Shown here piece after piece: positions 45,874 through 57,902 of a stretch of 64,000 nt of DNA. Each line of letters starts with the position of its first letter. Positions within the stretch are counted from its first letter, which is position 1. Below the pieces are notes generated by a model. That model was not told where the DNA came from and ran no database searches. It saw only the letters and a list, made by a program, of their open reading frames with translations. The position numbers and the translations under genes were made by a program. Source of the stretch: Spongilla lacustris (lineage: Eukaryota; Porifera; Demospongiae; Spongillida; Spongillidae); assembly GCA_949361645.1 (NCBI GenBank), contig OX442422.1, forward strand, positions 2,879,563 to 2,943,562, written 5' to 3'.

Positions 45874-47030
45874 AGATGTTACATGTACATATACAGTGCT
45901 CATATTGAACTCTTTAGTGTAAGTTTTCTGTATGTCATATAAATTATGTATTAGTTGAATTATATGTAAAAAAAAATCAAAGTGATGTAGGGTAGATATA
46001 TAGTTAGCATTTTGTGTACATTGTGTTTAGTCTAGTTGTATATGTTTATATATCAGTGTATTTGTGCATGTCCATTTATCCAATATTATTTATTAATTTC
46101 AAAAAATAATAATGCGTGTAATATAAAAATCTGCTAATGCATCCATTAGGACTTGAATATTTAAAACTGATTACTTTCTCAGTGTTTGTACACACTTGCA
46201 GTGTAAATGCCCTTCACACAGAATGTGATAGCATTGTGATGGTTCCAGCTTTGCTCCATTTGATTCATATTGCTGAGTATGCGTTAGATATGTTTTCATT
46301 GCTTGGTTGTGGGTACCCGCCTCACAGTGTGCTATGAAATTGCACATCTCTGCGTGTATATATACATGTGTAGTCCCTATATAAAATGGACGCTATATGA
46401 ATAAATATGGAGAGGATAGGGACCTAGGTGATAATTGTAATGAGATTCACTCAAAAATGGCGTGTTTTCTAAGCTTCAACGTTTGCAAGCAGAATTTTGA
46501 CGATAAAATTAACTGTTACGTTGTAAACATAGGTGTCTATGGTGCAATAACCATCGCTCGGTATAAAAATCAATGTACTGTCGTGTATAACGCCCACTGT
46601 GCAAAGCAGCATGCTAAACGCTTTTCGACCTAAACAAACGTGTCTCCCATGAAAACACACAAAGTATTTCCTGGGTTTGAAATATGACTCGGCCAAACGT
46701 TTGGCAGGATTGTTTTTCTCATACAGTATATACCAAATTTTGCTGCCTCAGAGCTGAGAAATATGCTACAAATCCGTTTTTTGGACTGGGGACACTTAAA
46801 AACAAAAACAAACAGACGTGTTAGTCACGCGACACTTACTTATTTCGGTACTTGTTTACAAATGTTTGGTCAACAACACTGTGTTGTCAGATTTTCAATA
46901 CTGCATACAGTTAATGTTAAAAAATCAAGCTAACATTAAAACACACCCAAAAAAAATTTACGACAAGTATCACGATTTCCACTGTACTTGTGGTTTTGTC
47001 CCTACATGTACATGTCCTATACATGATTAT
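45874..47030. other. AT-rich spacer
   Basis: The start is likely the 3' untranslated part of retrotransposon copy 5 (A-run at 45969). The rest, including short frames at 46137-46696, shows no domain or element ends that I can defend. Confidence 0.4.
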
Positions 47031-47337
47031 AGGTATGGATTACCACAACGAACAAGTTCCCCTACATTGTAGAGTGTGTGGGCAGAGGCTGATCGAGCAA
47101 GTACAAGGCAAAGAAAAGAACAGCTATGTTTGCAAAAGAATTTTCAGCTGAGCCTGAAAATAGCTTTTAACATCGACACATCTGGGGATGATGTCAATAC
47201 ACACCCTGAGATGTTCTGCATGAAATGCAAGCTGAGCATGGAGAGAACCATCTTTGCCATATCAGAGGGAGTGCATCACAAATGTACAGGGATGCCATTC
47301 AGTTGAGTGGCAAAAACATACAGATGAAGAATGCAAG

Positions 47338-47390
47338 GTAAGGGGTATACATTAATTTGCTCTAAGTAAACATATGACATCATGGTGTAG
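47338..47390 (+). other. 53-bp intron in the RAG1-like gene
   Basis: Donor AAG|GTAAGG and acceptor GGTGTAG|GTA join EECK to VCEH in phase 0 and complete a C-x-V-C zinc pair. It contains in-frame stops, so it would have to be removed. Confidence 0.7.
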
Positions 47391-50056
47391 GTATGTGAGC
47401 ACTTCCATGCATGCTCAAGTGGGCCATCACTTGATGGAGGCCGTCAGGCAGGCATCACACCTAATGCACTTATAGCTCATTGTGAGAAGATTGCCCCTCC
47501 TCAAGTTCTCCACAGTAGTGAGCCTAGCCCACCTTTGGCAAGTGCTAACAACCAGTCAATGCTGAATGAGCTGAAGTGTGCACTGTGCTCCAACATCCTC
47601 TCCCAGCCACTGAAACTGCAGTGTGGTGCACTGGTGTGCTCCAAATGCCTCCACTGAGGAGTGTATAGCAGCATATGGTGCTGTGAACTGTCTCTGCTGT
47701 TCAGAACATGGTCCCCTGGCTTTATCCCATGTCAGACCAGCATCAAGTGTGATTCTCCTGCTGCTGTCGGATGTTCTGGAGCACTGTACAGACTGCAGCA
47801 GGGACATTAAGGCTGTTGATTATGAAGGGCATGAGTGTGCACCAACACTTACACCTGGGAAGGAGAAGCAAGCAGCAGGATTGCTGAAGAGGGCCATCTC
47901 TACCAGTCCTGACAAACACCAGAGCAAACCAGGAAACCACAGCTGCCTGCTCAAGGACTGTGAGATGAGATGTTTAGAAATGCAGAGGATCCGCACCGTT
48001 GTCAGTGGTGGAGAAGCATCTGCCCTTATCCAAAACAAGGTCCTCATCCTCAGTAATCAAGAGAGGCAATCTTTGTTGGATAAGGCAGGCATCTCATCAT
48101 CCATTGAGATCGGGGCAGCTGAGGTATTGGCGATTAAGGCTGAGCTTGCCCTACCTTTGTACAAACTGAGGTCTAAGGTGGTATGTCACAACATACAGCA
48201 AACGCACAATTCTAACTCACTGGTGTTTCAGATGGCTCAAAGCGTCTGGAATCTCTCTGGCTGGCGAGGAAAGGATGCGCCACATTTCTAGCCAAATTGT
48301 GGGTGAGAATCTGAAAGGAGAGATGGCCCTATTTTCTTTTCCACTTCCATCTGGGGGAGAGTAAATCAAAGGAGCTCCTTTGGTATACATTCCACATCTG
48401 GTGGATAAAGTTGTGCAGCTCTTAGATTGGAATGAAATGTAAGACAGTGGCATAAAAGGTTGTTAAACATGGTTTCGGTTTCAGGACTGGCAGGCTTACA
48501 TGGCATGAGGGGTTTATACCAGCCAGTGAGATGTGGTTGAAGATCGGAGGGGACAAGGGAGGTGGAGCATTCAAAATGAGCTTCCAAATTGTGAACATTG
48601 CCGCACCCAATTCAGTCCATAACATCATGTATTCAGCTCCTTTGCAGCTGGCAACATTGTTACTAACCTCCATGTGGCACTTGATCGCTTTAAGGACCAG
48701 GTAGAACACCTACATGGAATGAAGTGGAGGCGAGAGCTCTATACCTTAAATCTTCTTATAGTACACAAGTGCTATAAATTACAGGCAGTACACAGTAATA
48801 GTGTTCATATGTGGAGACTATGAGTTCTTGTCAAAGATGTATGGCATGTCAGGAGCCAGTGGTATGTACTAGTGGTGTACTAAATGCACATGTAAATGAT
48901 GACCATGCAATATAGGGTGTAACCCTTGCCTATACTGCAAAATTCAAAGCGAGCATATGGTTATACCCCTATCCGTTCGAGGGCACGCCACAGAAAGGTC
49001 ACTTGAAGATATGTGTGCTGACCACCAGTGTTAGATCTCATCAGGCAGTATTAGAAAAGATGCACAGAAGTTCTTTAACTGCATTTCAGTGCCTATCTTC
49101 GACATCCCCATTTCACAGGTAAATGAATCTGATATAGTGATAATTTCTGTTAACAAGCACCATGCAGGCCTGCCCACCTGGCCTCCACATAATGTTGGGG
49201 ATCTTCACTAAGATGTTCCATTTGCTAGAAGCTTTATGCTGTCAGCTGGACTTTGAACTGGCACGTCAAACTACTAATTTCGACTCTTCCAACTTTTCCA
49301 AGTACAGTCAGGCACTGCAGAGGCTTCCAGTGCTCCAAGCAGACCTTGAAAACACCCAGCATTCCCAGGAAGTGTTGCAGCAGGTAGCAACATATGTGGC
49401 CTTAGTTCATGGGGAGAAAAACCCTCTAGCTGCGGATCTAACAATCGGCTGAAAAAAAGTAATCAGTGAAGGCACTTGTATGTAATGATCCAACACAATT
49501 TCTAATAAGCTTATGTCCACTGTAGGAGGTAGAAGTGGCCAAATGCACAGCACTTGTGAAAAAAAGGCTATTCTGAAAAAGAAGGGCCCTTTGTCAAGGC
49601 ACTCGACACTGTGTTGCAATCGTTTGGTGTGCAACGACAGCAGTATTTTGGAGGGGCATTTATTGGCAACCATGTTCATATGGCATTGAAGGTAAACTGT
49701 GCTATGCATGGGCCTATGAATAATTCACACTGAAAAAATTTCTCCGGTATCCAACATCCAGACTCTCTGCATGTCAATATCACAATTTCCAATTTCATCA
49801 CTGCATTCTCCTAGCTCATATGGAAAATGTCACAATATATTTGATGGGAACTTCGTTGACGAAGCACAAGCACCAGGTTGATAAACAATGTTTAGTGTAC
49901 ATGTAGCTAGGGTTCACCATGTGCCTCAGGCCAACTAAATAGGCTATTCAAGAGTTCATGGCCTTTTTCAGAACCACGTTTCCTGAGGCAACAGTCCCAA
50001 TTAAAATGTACCTGTTGGAGGACCATACTCTGTGATGGGTAAATTGCAACCATGTT

Positions 50057-50209
50057 GGCTATGACCCCCTTGGTGAACAGGGGGTAGAGTGTAGGCTTTG
50101 GCCTCCTGGGTGAACAGGGGGCCGAGTGTTGGCTTTGGCCTCCTGGGTGAACACGGGGCCGAGTGTTGCAATTGGCTTTGGCCTCCTGGGTGAACAGGGG
50201 GCAGAGTCT
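50057..50209 (+). repeat. Fourfold duplication over the catalytic-Glu motif of the RAG1-like gene
   Basis: The block GGCTTTGGCCTCCTGGGTGA with ACAGGGGGCCGAGTGTT repeats at about 50057 (diverged), 50094, 50131 and 50174, with spacing of 37, 37 and 43 bp. Only the last copy connects in frame to SIHARFNQL. Because the spacing is not a multiple of three, the earlier copies break the frame. Confidence 0.85.
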
Positions 50210-50529
50210 ATTCATGCCAGGTTTAATCAACTTGGATTGGCATTTGCGCCAATCAAAGACAGAGTGCAGAACCTCAAATGCATAGTTAAAGAGCACTTAT
50301 TAAGTATTGAACCACAACTGGTAGCTGCCATTCCCCCTCCAGCTAAGAGAGCAATAAACGGCCAGATTGTCCTGCATGATTTCAACTTCTGAGATTCAGG
50401 TGGTTTGGTGAGTATACTGTGTGAATTTAGTATGTGCAAAACAGGCATATATATATATTCGATGCAATGAAGGGGGAGGAGACATGGCTTTCTTCCTATA
50501 CTAGTACTGTTAGTCGGATTATGGTGGAA

Positions 50530-51375
50530 TTCTCCCTGTACTGTTGGCCTTCTCCCGGATCGTTTATTGCCCGTCTCCTTATACTGTTGGTCTTCTTCCT
50601 GTAGTGTTAGACTGGTGGCCTTCTCCCTGTACTGTTGGCCTTCTCCCTGTAGGACTTCTCCCTACACTGGTGGTCTTCTCCCTATACTGGTGGCCTTCTC
50701 CTTATACTGGTAGCCTTCTCCCTATACTGGTGGCCTTCTCCCTATGCTGTTGGCCTTCTCCATATACTGGTAGCCTTCTCCATATACTGGTGGCATTCTC
50801 CCTATGCTGGTGGCCTTCTCCCTATGCTGGTGACCTTCTCTTTATACTGGTGGCCTCTCCTTATAATAAGCTGTACTTATACTGTTGGCCTTCTCCCTGT
50901 TGGACTTCTCCCTATACTGGTGGCCTTCTCCCTATACCGGCTGTTGGCCTTCTCCCTATACTGGTGGCATTCTCCCTATACTGGTGGCCTTCTCCCTGTA
51001 CTGTTGGCCTGCTACTATACTGTTGGCATTCTCCATATACTGGTGCGGGCCTTCTCCCTATACTTGTGGACTTCTCCCTATGCTGGTGGCCTTCTCCTAA
51101 TACTGTTGGCCTTCTCCATATACTGTTGGCCTTAACTGGTTGCCTTCTTCCTATACTGGTGGCCTTCTCCCTATGCTGGTGGCCTTCTCTTCATAATAAG
51201 CTGCACTTATACTGTTAGCTTTCTCCCTATACTGTTCGCATTAACTATCTATATACTGTTGGCCTTAATTATCTATATACTGTTGGCCTTCTCCCTATAC
51301 TTTTGGCCTTTTCCCTATACTGTTGGCTTTCTCCCTGTACTGTTGGCTTTCTCCCTATACTGTTGGCTTTCTCCC
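50530..51375 (+). repeat. About 20-bp minisatellite
   Basis: Dozens of units of TATACTGGTGGCCTTCTCCC with variants TGTTGGCC, TGCTGGTGG and longer spacers. A few more units lie at 51597-51655. The open frame of about 220 codons across it is Trp/Tyr/Pro/Ser-periodic and is not a gene. Confidence 0.93.
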
Positions 51376-51824
51376 CACTATATACATGTATATACTGTTT
51401 GCCCCTACTGTCCTAGCAAGGGATAAAGGTTCTGGGGCTATGCTAAAGCTTCATGGCCCATGCCCATTTACTGTTTGCATTAGTTATCACAAATACAATA
51501 ACCTTATGGGTCGGGCCCACTTCGTACATACATGTATGGATACACCTCCCTTGACAACTTATATGTACATGTACTAATAACAGGACACAACTATTATGTA
51601 CTGTTGGCCTACTGCCTATACAGTTGGCCTTCTCCATATACTGTTGGCCTTCCCTAAAGGTTTTCATTCTTAGTTTGCACGGCATTACATGTTGTACATT
51701 GCTCTCATTACCGTCAACAGTAAGGCTCTCAACTGTAGAACTCCAAGTCAAGCTGGCAACAAGTAGACAGGCAATAGAATAACCCTTGGGCTCACCAAAA
51801 GTGTACATGTACATACATGTATGG
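51376..51824. other. Flank of minisatellite, no gene seen
   Basis: Mixed sequence with a few outlying minisatellite units and several ACATGTA palindromic words. No supported coding frame. Confidence 0.4.
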
Positions 51825-52401
51825 TAGGGTGTGTAACCTCCCCTGAATAATGAAAATCGATTTTTTCGAATACTTTTATAACACTAATCGATTTTTCAGG
51901 TTTTTCCGGATCTGAAAATCGATTTTTCCGAATACTTGAAAAGAAAATCGATTTTTCTGAATAGGTTTAGACAATTTGCCAGCCGAATACCTAGGTTATT
52001 CAGGTTTTCTGCTCACTGAGCCACCTAAATGTACACATCACACCAGATACCCTCGTAGAGCTAAACCATAACACCAGATGCCCTCAGCACACAAACATGC
52101 TTACCCCCATCACACCAGTGTCCTCATGTGGCACACAACCATAGCTAACCCCATCACACAACCACAGCTACCTCCATCACACCAGACACCTTCATACAAC
52201 TACCCACATTACACCAGATCAGTACAGCATGCATCCACAGCTACCCACATCACACCAGATGCACTCAGCACACAACCACAGCTACCTACATAGGCCTAAA
52301 TCGCTTGGCCTAACCACATACCTGGTTGTGCGTGTCCCGACCTAAGTTAGCGTGGCAGTAGCGGATCCAGGGGGGGGGGGGGGGGGGGGCACAACGGGCC
52401 C

Positions 52402-52435
<34 letters not shown>

Positions 52436-53837
52436 AGGGTCCCGCCCCTACGTATACACGTACTTGTACGACTATGTGTACGCGAACATATGCAAACGCA
52501 GCGCAGAGATATAGCTACGGCAGAAATGGCCTATACGTACATAATGATACATGGGTCAGGCCATGTATGAATATGATTGCTTTTATCGCGTGACGTAATA
52601 GCATTCGGCTCTACAATAGAAGTACAGGCAAAAGGTATGTTACATTAGCCGGCCGTTTAGCGTATGTTTTTCAATTTTCCCTCTAGAGAGCATATCGAAA
52701 AGTATCAAAAACCGAGCATAACCCCAAAATTAGCCCATGTATTTCTGTGGAGGCAAATAAAGCAATTAATGCCCACGCGTCATGTGACCATATGAAAAAG
52801 GTAGTATTTCAATATTTTCTAAACGAATAAACGGTGAGTTCAACTTCAGTACATGTGCTATCAACGGCGATGCATCGGCGCATTGAACATATAGCGGCTG
52901 AGCTCTTGATCTGTCGCTCCCCAGCCTCGAACAGTAATTACATTTTTGGTGCAGTTTTTACGTACTTTTTGGGGGGTTTTCTACGCAAAAAGCGTTCGCT
53001 TCTGGGGCTCCGCCCCAGACCCCGGTGGGGGAGCTTACAGCGCTCCCCCACACCCCCTAGCTAGGCGGGAGGGGTGCCCCCCTCCCGCACCCTCCCCGGG
53101 GCGGCCCGCCTACTACTTCGCCCCACCCCTCGCCACACCTTCGCCGGTGCCCCCCCCCCCCCCCCCCCCTCCCAATTCCTGGATCCGCCACTGCGTGGCC
53201 ACGCTGAGGTCTACCTACATGCACGTCGCACTTAAGAGTAGAACCACAGATGAAGTTTACGCACCACCGGCCAGCCATACAGCCTCCATTTCACCATCGC
53301 GAGTTTTGAAAATACTAGTAACTAAGTACTAGTAGGCCTATAATTGCGATCGCGGCAATAGCTATCAGCTCAGAGAGATTGATGCAAGAAACCAGCTACT
53401 GTACTTCGAAATGCACTAAGCGAACTAACTTTGATTAGTAGCTGGAGCTGTCCGTCGTCATGACTCGTGAAGAGGGAGATCTGTTGGCTAGTTCGAATTA
53501 CAGTACTGCCCCGCCCGTACATTTGATCTCGTCCCCACGTATAAAATTATAGTAACAACAGTGACGTTAATTAACCAATTAGAAGTAATTACATGTAACA
53601 TCGTAAACGCGTATCCGGATATCGTCATAAAAAGGTATTCGAATAATGGGCGAGTTGTCGATGCGGACGACGAATACCTAAGTACCTCCGAATGGAGATT
53701 CACAAACCGGTTATTTCGAATAGAACAATTCCAATAATCGATTTTTCCGAGTAATGCTAAATTACACTATTCGAACGGATAGGTTTATGCGAATATCCGA
53801 ATAACCCGAATAACCTGATAACCGGTTACACACCCTA
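51825..53837. mobile_element. hAT element, 2.0 kb, 8-bp target duplication
   Basis: The ends TAGGGTGTGTAACC and GGTTACACACCCTA are flanked by the perfect duplication ATGTATGG (51817-51824 and 53838-53845). Subterminal regions are full of AAATCGATTTTTC/CGAATA words on both sides. It shares its 14-bp ends with the element at 8772-9788. It contains a nested TIR element (52356-53193); no transposase was found, so it is non-autonomous. Confidence 0.88.
52356..53193. mobile_element. GC-rich TIR element nested in the hAT element
   Basis: Ends CAGTAGCGGATCCAGGGGG and CCTGGATCCGCCACTG, with long G- and C-runs at both ends and CGTGG flanking each side (52351-52355 and 53194-53198). CAGTGGCGGATCC-type ends are common in hAT-like MITEs. 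Internal Pro-rich frames come from the C-runs. Confidence 0.75.
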
Positions 53838-54069
53838 ATGTATGGACACAAGTAGTGCTGCACATCTGTTGACAACATACTCCCTAGGACAACCAGCAAA
53901 ACCAGGGGTTGTATTTGCATGGCATTGTGCATGTGATTATATTCACCGTATGCAGTGTATGTACACACCTAGAACTTTTATCAGCACAGTCTGGCCACAC
54001 AACAAAATTCATGACATGGGGCCTTTGTTACTTTGTACAAATAAAGATAGGATCAGGGGGTGTTTATGT

Positions 54070-54080
54070 ACACACACACA

Positions 54081-54137
<57 letters not shown>
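54070..54137 (+). repeat. (CA)n microsatellite
   Basis: An almost uninterrupted CA dinucleotide run with one ATA interruption. The His/Thr frames spanning it are artefacts. Confidence 0.97.
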
Positions 54138-54503
54138 CAGCTGATCATGAAGGTGGAGGAGGAGAACATCTATCAGTATCACTTACATTGTCTATAACAT
54201 CAGGGTTTTACATGTGGCATGTCGTGTCAATTAACATGCTATTTAACAGTACATATGAAGGGAAGACTTCCTACAATAATACTGCAGCAATGCATAACAC
54301 AAACTTTCATGAATCCCTCAATTGTGTTTGGCCACTCAGACACACAATGTTTGGCATATACAAAGTTCTCTTTTCCTCCTCCCTCCATCTTCCCTCCCTC
54401 CCTCCTCCTCCCATCAATTTTCCTACTTCCCCCTTCATTCCCTTACTCTCCTTTCCTCCCCTTGTCCCCATTCAAGCTGACGGCCCTGGCTCTCATTTTA
54501 TAG

Positions 54504-56448
54504 GGCACGTCAAATGAAGTACTATCAGACTGAAAGGATTGTGTGTGAAAGGAAAAGGTAAGCTAGCTGGGTTTGTTTAAAACAAACAAACTGAAAACTG
54601 AATAATACCATGCTTTCCAGAATGGAAGAATAGTGTTGTAAAGTGGTTAAGAAGACACTTATATTGGGTTGAAGAAAAGGACGTAAGTTAACCTGTTCTC
54701 TTCTACAGTATGCAATATATGTGTTAAGGTGTTTTCTAGTAATCCGGCACTAGCGTTTTTATTTCAGGGAGTTCAAGTGTCGGCTTCATGATTTTTCACA
54801 TACAACACTCACTAGCTGCAGGAACAATCAGAAGGAGCAGTGTGCATGGATGTCACTATGGATGTAATATAGCATTGCTGTTGTGTTAATTTAACTGCAG
54901 GTGTCACAACAAAGCACTGTTGTACATGTACATGTGATCATGTTTCAAAAGATTCAGCCACATGCAATGGCGTCCTAGCCTGGTTTTGTTTCTCAGACAC
55001 TTGATCCTGTAGTCCTCAGGATGCACTCGGATAGCTCACAACATCAATAACCATTCATTCATTATGCTGAATCATACACGTAATCACATACACACATGTG
55101 ATCCTATATAAGTTAAGGCAAATTAAGGTAATCCAACTCAAAAGACACTGACCTGACCAAGGTTATGATCCATTGTTTATTCTGTCTAAACAATTAAGAT
55201 GGCTTTGTGAATGCAGCTCATTGCAAATACATGGCGGGGTAAGATCATAGTTGGACGTAGTTGCACAACTAATTATGTGCATATATTCAGTGCCTTCCAT
55301 GCATTTGTGCACAGATTAGGTCAGTGAAGTTTGCAGCCCATGTTGCTGCATGCAAATTGGGATATACTAAGCCATCATGTACCTCACTTCCTTGTGAGTG
55401 GAATAAGTCGTTTGTGGACAATGTAAGAAGTAGAAGTATAGGGCGAATTTCAAGTTGTTGCTGATTTTTAAATATGTGTGTGGTTCTATTCTGCAGGTAG
55501 ATCCCTCTGAGGTGATTGACATTGACTTTGTGTAGCCTGTACATAACAGTTTGATGAAAAAAATCAGCAAAAGATGCTGGTTACTTGCTAGGGTCATGCA
55601 GCGCTTTTATCAAATGCATTTGCAACTGGTCCTCATGATAGTCCTATTTTTAAAATAGATCAACACATCTTTTTAAGCGCGATTCACAAAGTTGCTCCCA
55701 ATTCATGTATATTCACGGTCACACCCTTCCTTTCAACAACAGCTGAAGGTCCACCTAGAACTGCATGATTCAGTGCCATCTGTTGCTATAGCTGTGTCTG
55801 ACAAAGCCATTAACCTATTACCTGTTACTGCAACCATGCATGTATGATGAAATCACCACACCGTTGTCTTCTCTTCCCTTGCCATTGACAGCACTGTATG
55901 ATGAAAAATAAAAAGGCTTAAATTGTGAGCAGTTACTTAAAAAGGCCAGTGAAGTTTTTAAACCATATAGTAAAATTATAGAGTTGCAAACATGCAAACA
56001 GAGAGAATGCAGGGAGTGGCATGAGCAATGAAAAGGGCAGATTATACTGCATCTTCATTTCATGAAATTCTGTTTCTACAAAAGCAATGGCAATCCCCAC
56101 AATCTGATTAAAGCGCTACTTGTTGATAAATACTTATAGGTTTTTTTTCTGCTATTAGATGGGGAATCGATCATGAAGAGACTGCAAAACAGCAGTATAC
56201 AGCTCAGATGCAACAGACACATCAAGGATTCAAATGTGTCCCAGCTGGGTTTGTATAATAAATCCTCTTTAGGTGCAAGCCCTGCATGATGATTTTACTG
56301 ATAGAATGTGTATGCTGTGGAATAGGGCTATTAGATGTGAAATGCCCACTATCATACAAGGACATCAAACCTCAAGAACTAGCACTGACTGTTACCGGGG
56401 AAGCATTGATTTATGGATTTAAAATAAAAACACACAAGTACTATGCAC
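54504..56448 (+). pseudogene. YqaJ-type nuclease gene, multi-exon, decayed
   Basis: Exon-like blocks, each with plausible GT/AG borders: 54504-54557 (RQMKYYQTERIVCERKR), 54621-54682 (WKNSVVKWLRRHLYWVEEKD), about 55150-55238 (YDPLFILSKQLRWLCE), 55315-55432 (SVKFAAHVAACKLGYTKPS to EWNKSFVDN) and 55497-55529 (VDPSEVIDIDF); the last two join in frame. The nuclease domain follows: ADYTASSFHEILF (56031-56075), WGIDHEETAKQQYTAQM (56160-56210), then LGASP-like remains and CVCCGIGLLDVKCPLSYKDI (56300-56370) and KTHKYY. WG..HE.TA, GASP and (E/D)-x-KCP are the conserved order of YqaJ/lambda-exonuclease-like domains found in many mobile-element-linked invertebrate proteins. The GASPD Asp lies in a frameshifted stretch and the usual ExK is DVK. 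Cut off at 56449 by a TIR element. Confidence 0.6.
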
Positions 56449-57372
56449 CAGGGGCGGATGCAAGAATTTTCCCGCGCGAAGCGCGGAAGCTTTTGATACC
56501 ATCTAAGTATTAAAGCATTAAAACTATGCTAGTTTTAGTGCTTTTATTTATATGTACAGTTAAAAATTGCACTACAAGAAAAGTATTTGCACCGTGCGGT
56601 TAGATGAGCAAATAGTTTCGGGCCTAAAATTGTTGGGAAAAATGCTTATTTATTATTAGCCATAATGCTTCATTTGAGTCATAAATAGCAAAATAGGGAT
56701 ACGAAATATTCACTTTCCTTGTGATATAAGGCGCCGGCCGAGGTTGGTTTCCGCAGCAAAAAAAAGTAAGAAAATCATGTGAAAATCAACGATTATATGT
56801 GCATGCAGGCTGCATGTAATCAGTCTGTATCAGTATGTATAGGTGTCAGATCACTTGTAAAACCAAGTCTCGAGTAGCATGCTACAGGTAACAACTGTTC
56901 GATGTTAACGCAGGACCTACATGTGGCAGTTCGACATCAAATGCAATGTAATTTATGATACCGTCTGCGTAACTGCTCTAGCATTAATCAACCAACCACA
57001 AACCACACCCGGTTAGGTATGAAAACGATATGCACTACAAACGCTGTACATGACCAATCAGATCGCTCCGCTATCAGTGTGTGCTTGAAAACACAAGAAA
57101 ACACTCAGATTATCGAAGAATTAACGAGTAACGTGCCACGTCATGTGAATATTAATAGTGGAATTATTGAATTGGGGGGGAAGGGGGGGGGCCCAAGTCC
57201 CCCCTGTGCCCCCCCCCCAGATCCGCTCCTGTTCTAACCGTGGCACTGTTTCGCGCGGTTATAATCGCACGCGGTACGCAAAATACACTCATGAATATTT
57301 AATGAGTCGTCCGGAAGGAGGGGGGCACGTGCCCCCGGTGCCCCCCCCCCCCCCCCCTGGATCCGCCACTGC
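56449..57372. mobile_element. GC-rich-ended hAT-like element(s), boundaries uncertain
   Basis: The left end CAGGGGCGGATGCAAG could pair with CAGATCCGCTCCTG ending at 57231, or with CCTGGATCCGCCACTG ending at 57372. Both right ends carry C-runs. No matching target duplication was found for either. Two related elements or a tandem insertion are possible. It separates the YqaJ pseudogene from the second TRIM copy. Confidence 0.5.
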
Positions 57373-57724
57373 CTACTGCCGGGGAGGACAGAGCGTGCCT
57401 ACTGCCGGGGAGGACAGAGAGCCTGCACCTAGGGAGAGAAGGGTGATAGAGGCAAGATGGCCTGAGCCAATAGAGGCAAGATGGCCTGAGCCAATGAGAC
57501 AAGCAGGAAATGGAACTGGGAGAGTTCAAGAGAGGGTGCAAGAATAAAAGCGTATGCCCAAGAGAATATATGCGGGAAAGCCAGCGGACAAAGAAGACAC
57601 AGAAGCAAGGGAGGCCACGGAGTGAAGACAGTAGAAAGAAGAACGAATACTTGACCTTGTGGGAAGGGAGAATGTAATGTGCATGCGGTGCGCGTGGGAA
57701 GGGGAGATGTAGCGTATTGTATTG
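57373..57724 (-). mobile_element. TRIM copy 2, internal part (minus strand)
   Basis: The reverse complement matches the body of the element at 30959-32174: the CCGGCAGTAGGCACGCTCTG units, the TTGGCTCAGGCCATCTTGCC units (two only) and the stretch beside the LTR. It ends at TATTG (57720-57724), where the next element is inserted. The remaining LTR piece is at 63930-63981. Confidence 0.85.
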
Positions 57725-57902
57725 CAGGGCCCGCAGAGCCGGGGGGGGGGGGGGGGGGGGGGGGGCAAGGGGGGCAGCTGCCTCCCCACTTTTTTGGCCG
57801 ATAATGTTAATTTATTTAAAAAATGTATTTATTATCGCGGATGCATGCAGGCGCGCAGCTCCTACATCAATCTGTATAGCATACCAGCCGGACTTTTGTT
57901 CT

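Larger units (their letters stand above)
47035..50392 (+). pseudogene. RAG1-like gene (zinc-binding N-terminus, RING-like finger, transposase-like core), decayed
   Basis: N-terminus: CRVCGQRL (47035 on), FNIDTSGDDVNTHPEMFCMKC and VEWQKHTDEECK, aligning in order with the RAG1 importin-binding/zinc region (C-x2-C-G, F-x-ID...D-x3-HP-x2-FC-x2-C, W-x2-H). After a 53-bp intron (47338-47390): VCEHFHACSSG, then a RING-like finger CALCSNILSQPLKLQCGALVC with C and H/C partners to about 47820. Core pieces: IKGAPLVYIPHLVDKVVQLL; LTWHEGFIPASEMWLKIGGD (candidate Asp 48552-48554); FICGDYEFLSKMYGMSGASG (candidate Asp 48816-48818); PIFDIPISQ with PPGLHIMLGIFTKMFHLLE; GPFVKALDTVLQSFGVQRQQ; LLGEQGAESIHARFNQL (candidate Glu 50204-50206). 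Introns 48439-48484 and 49119-49167 join in phase. At least five frameshifts and stops (for example near 47148, 47305, 47650; TAA 48362) disable it. Relation to RAG1/Transib or to the N-RAG-TP family is inferred from motif order. Confidence 0.65.

Noticed and set aside
46137..46696. Short frames between the retrotransposon cluster and the RAG1-like gene
   Set aside because: No splice context, no repeat of the frame elsewhere and no recognisable domain.
50544..51218. 224-codon plus-strand frame
   Set aside because: Periodic translation of the 20-bp minisatellite.
52352..53332. Pro-rich plus-strand frames
   Set aside because: Produced by C-runs in the nested TIR element.
54070..54144. His/Thr-rich frames
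   Set aside because: CA microsatellite.
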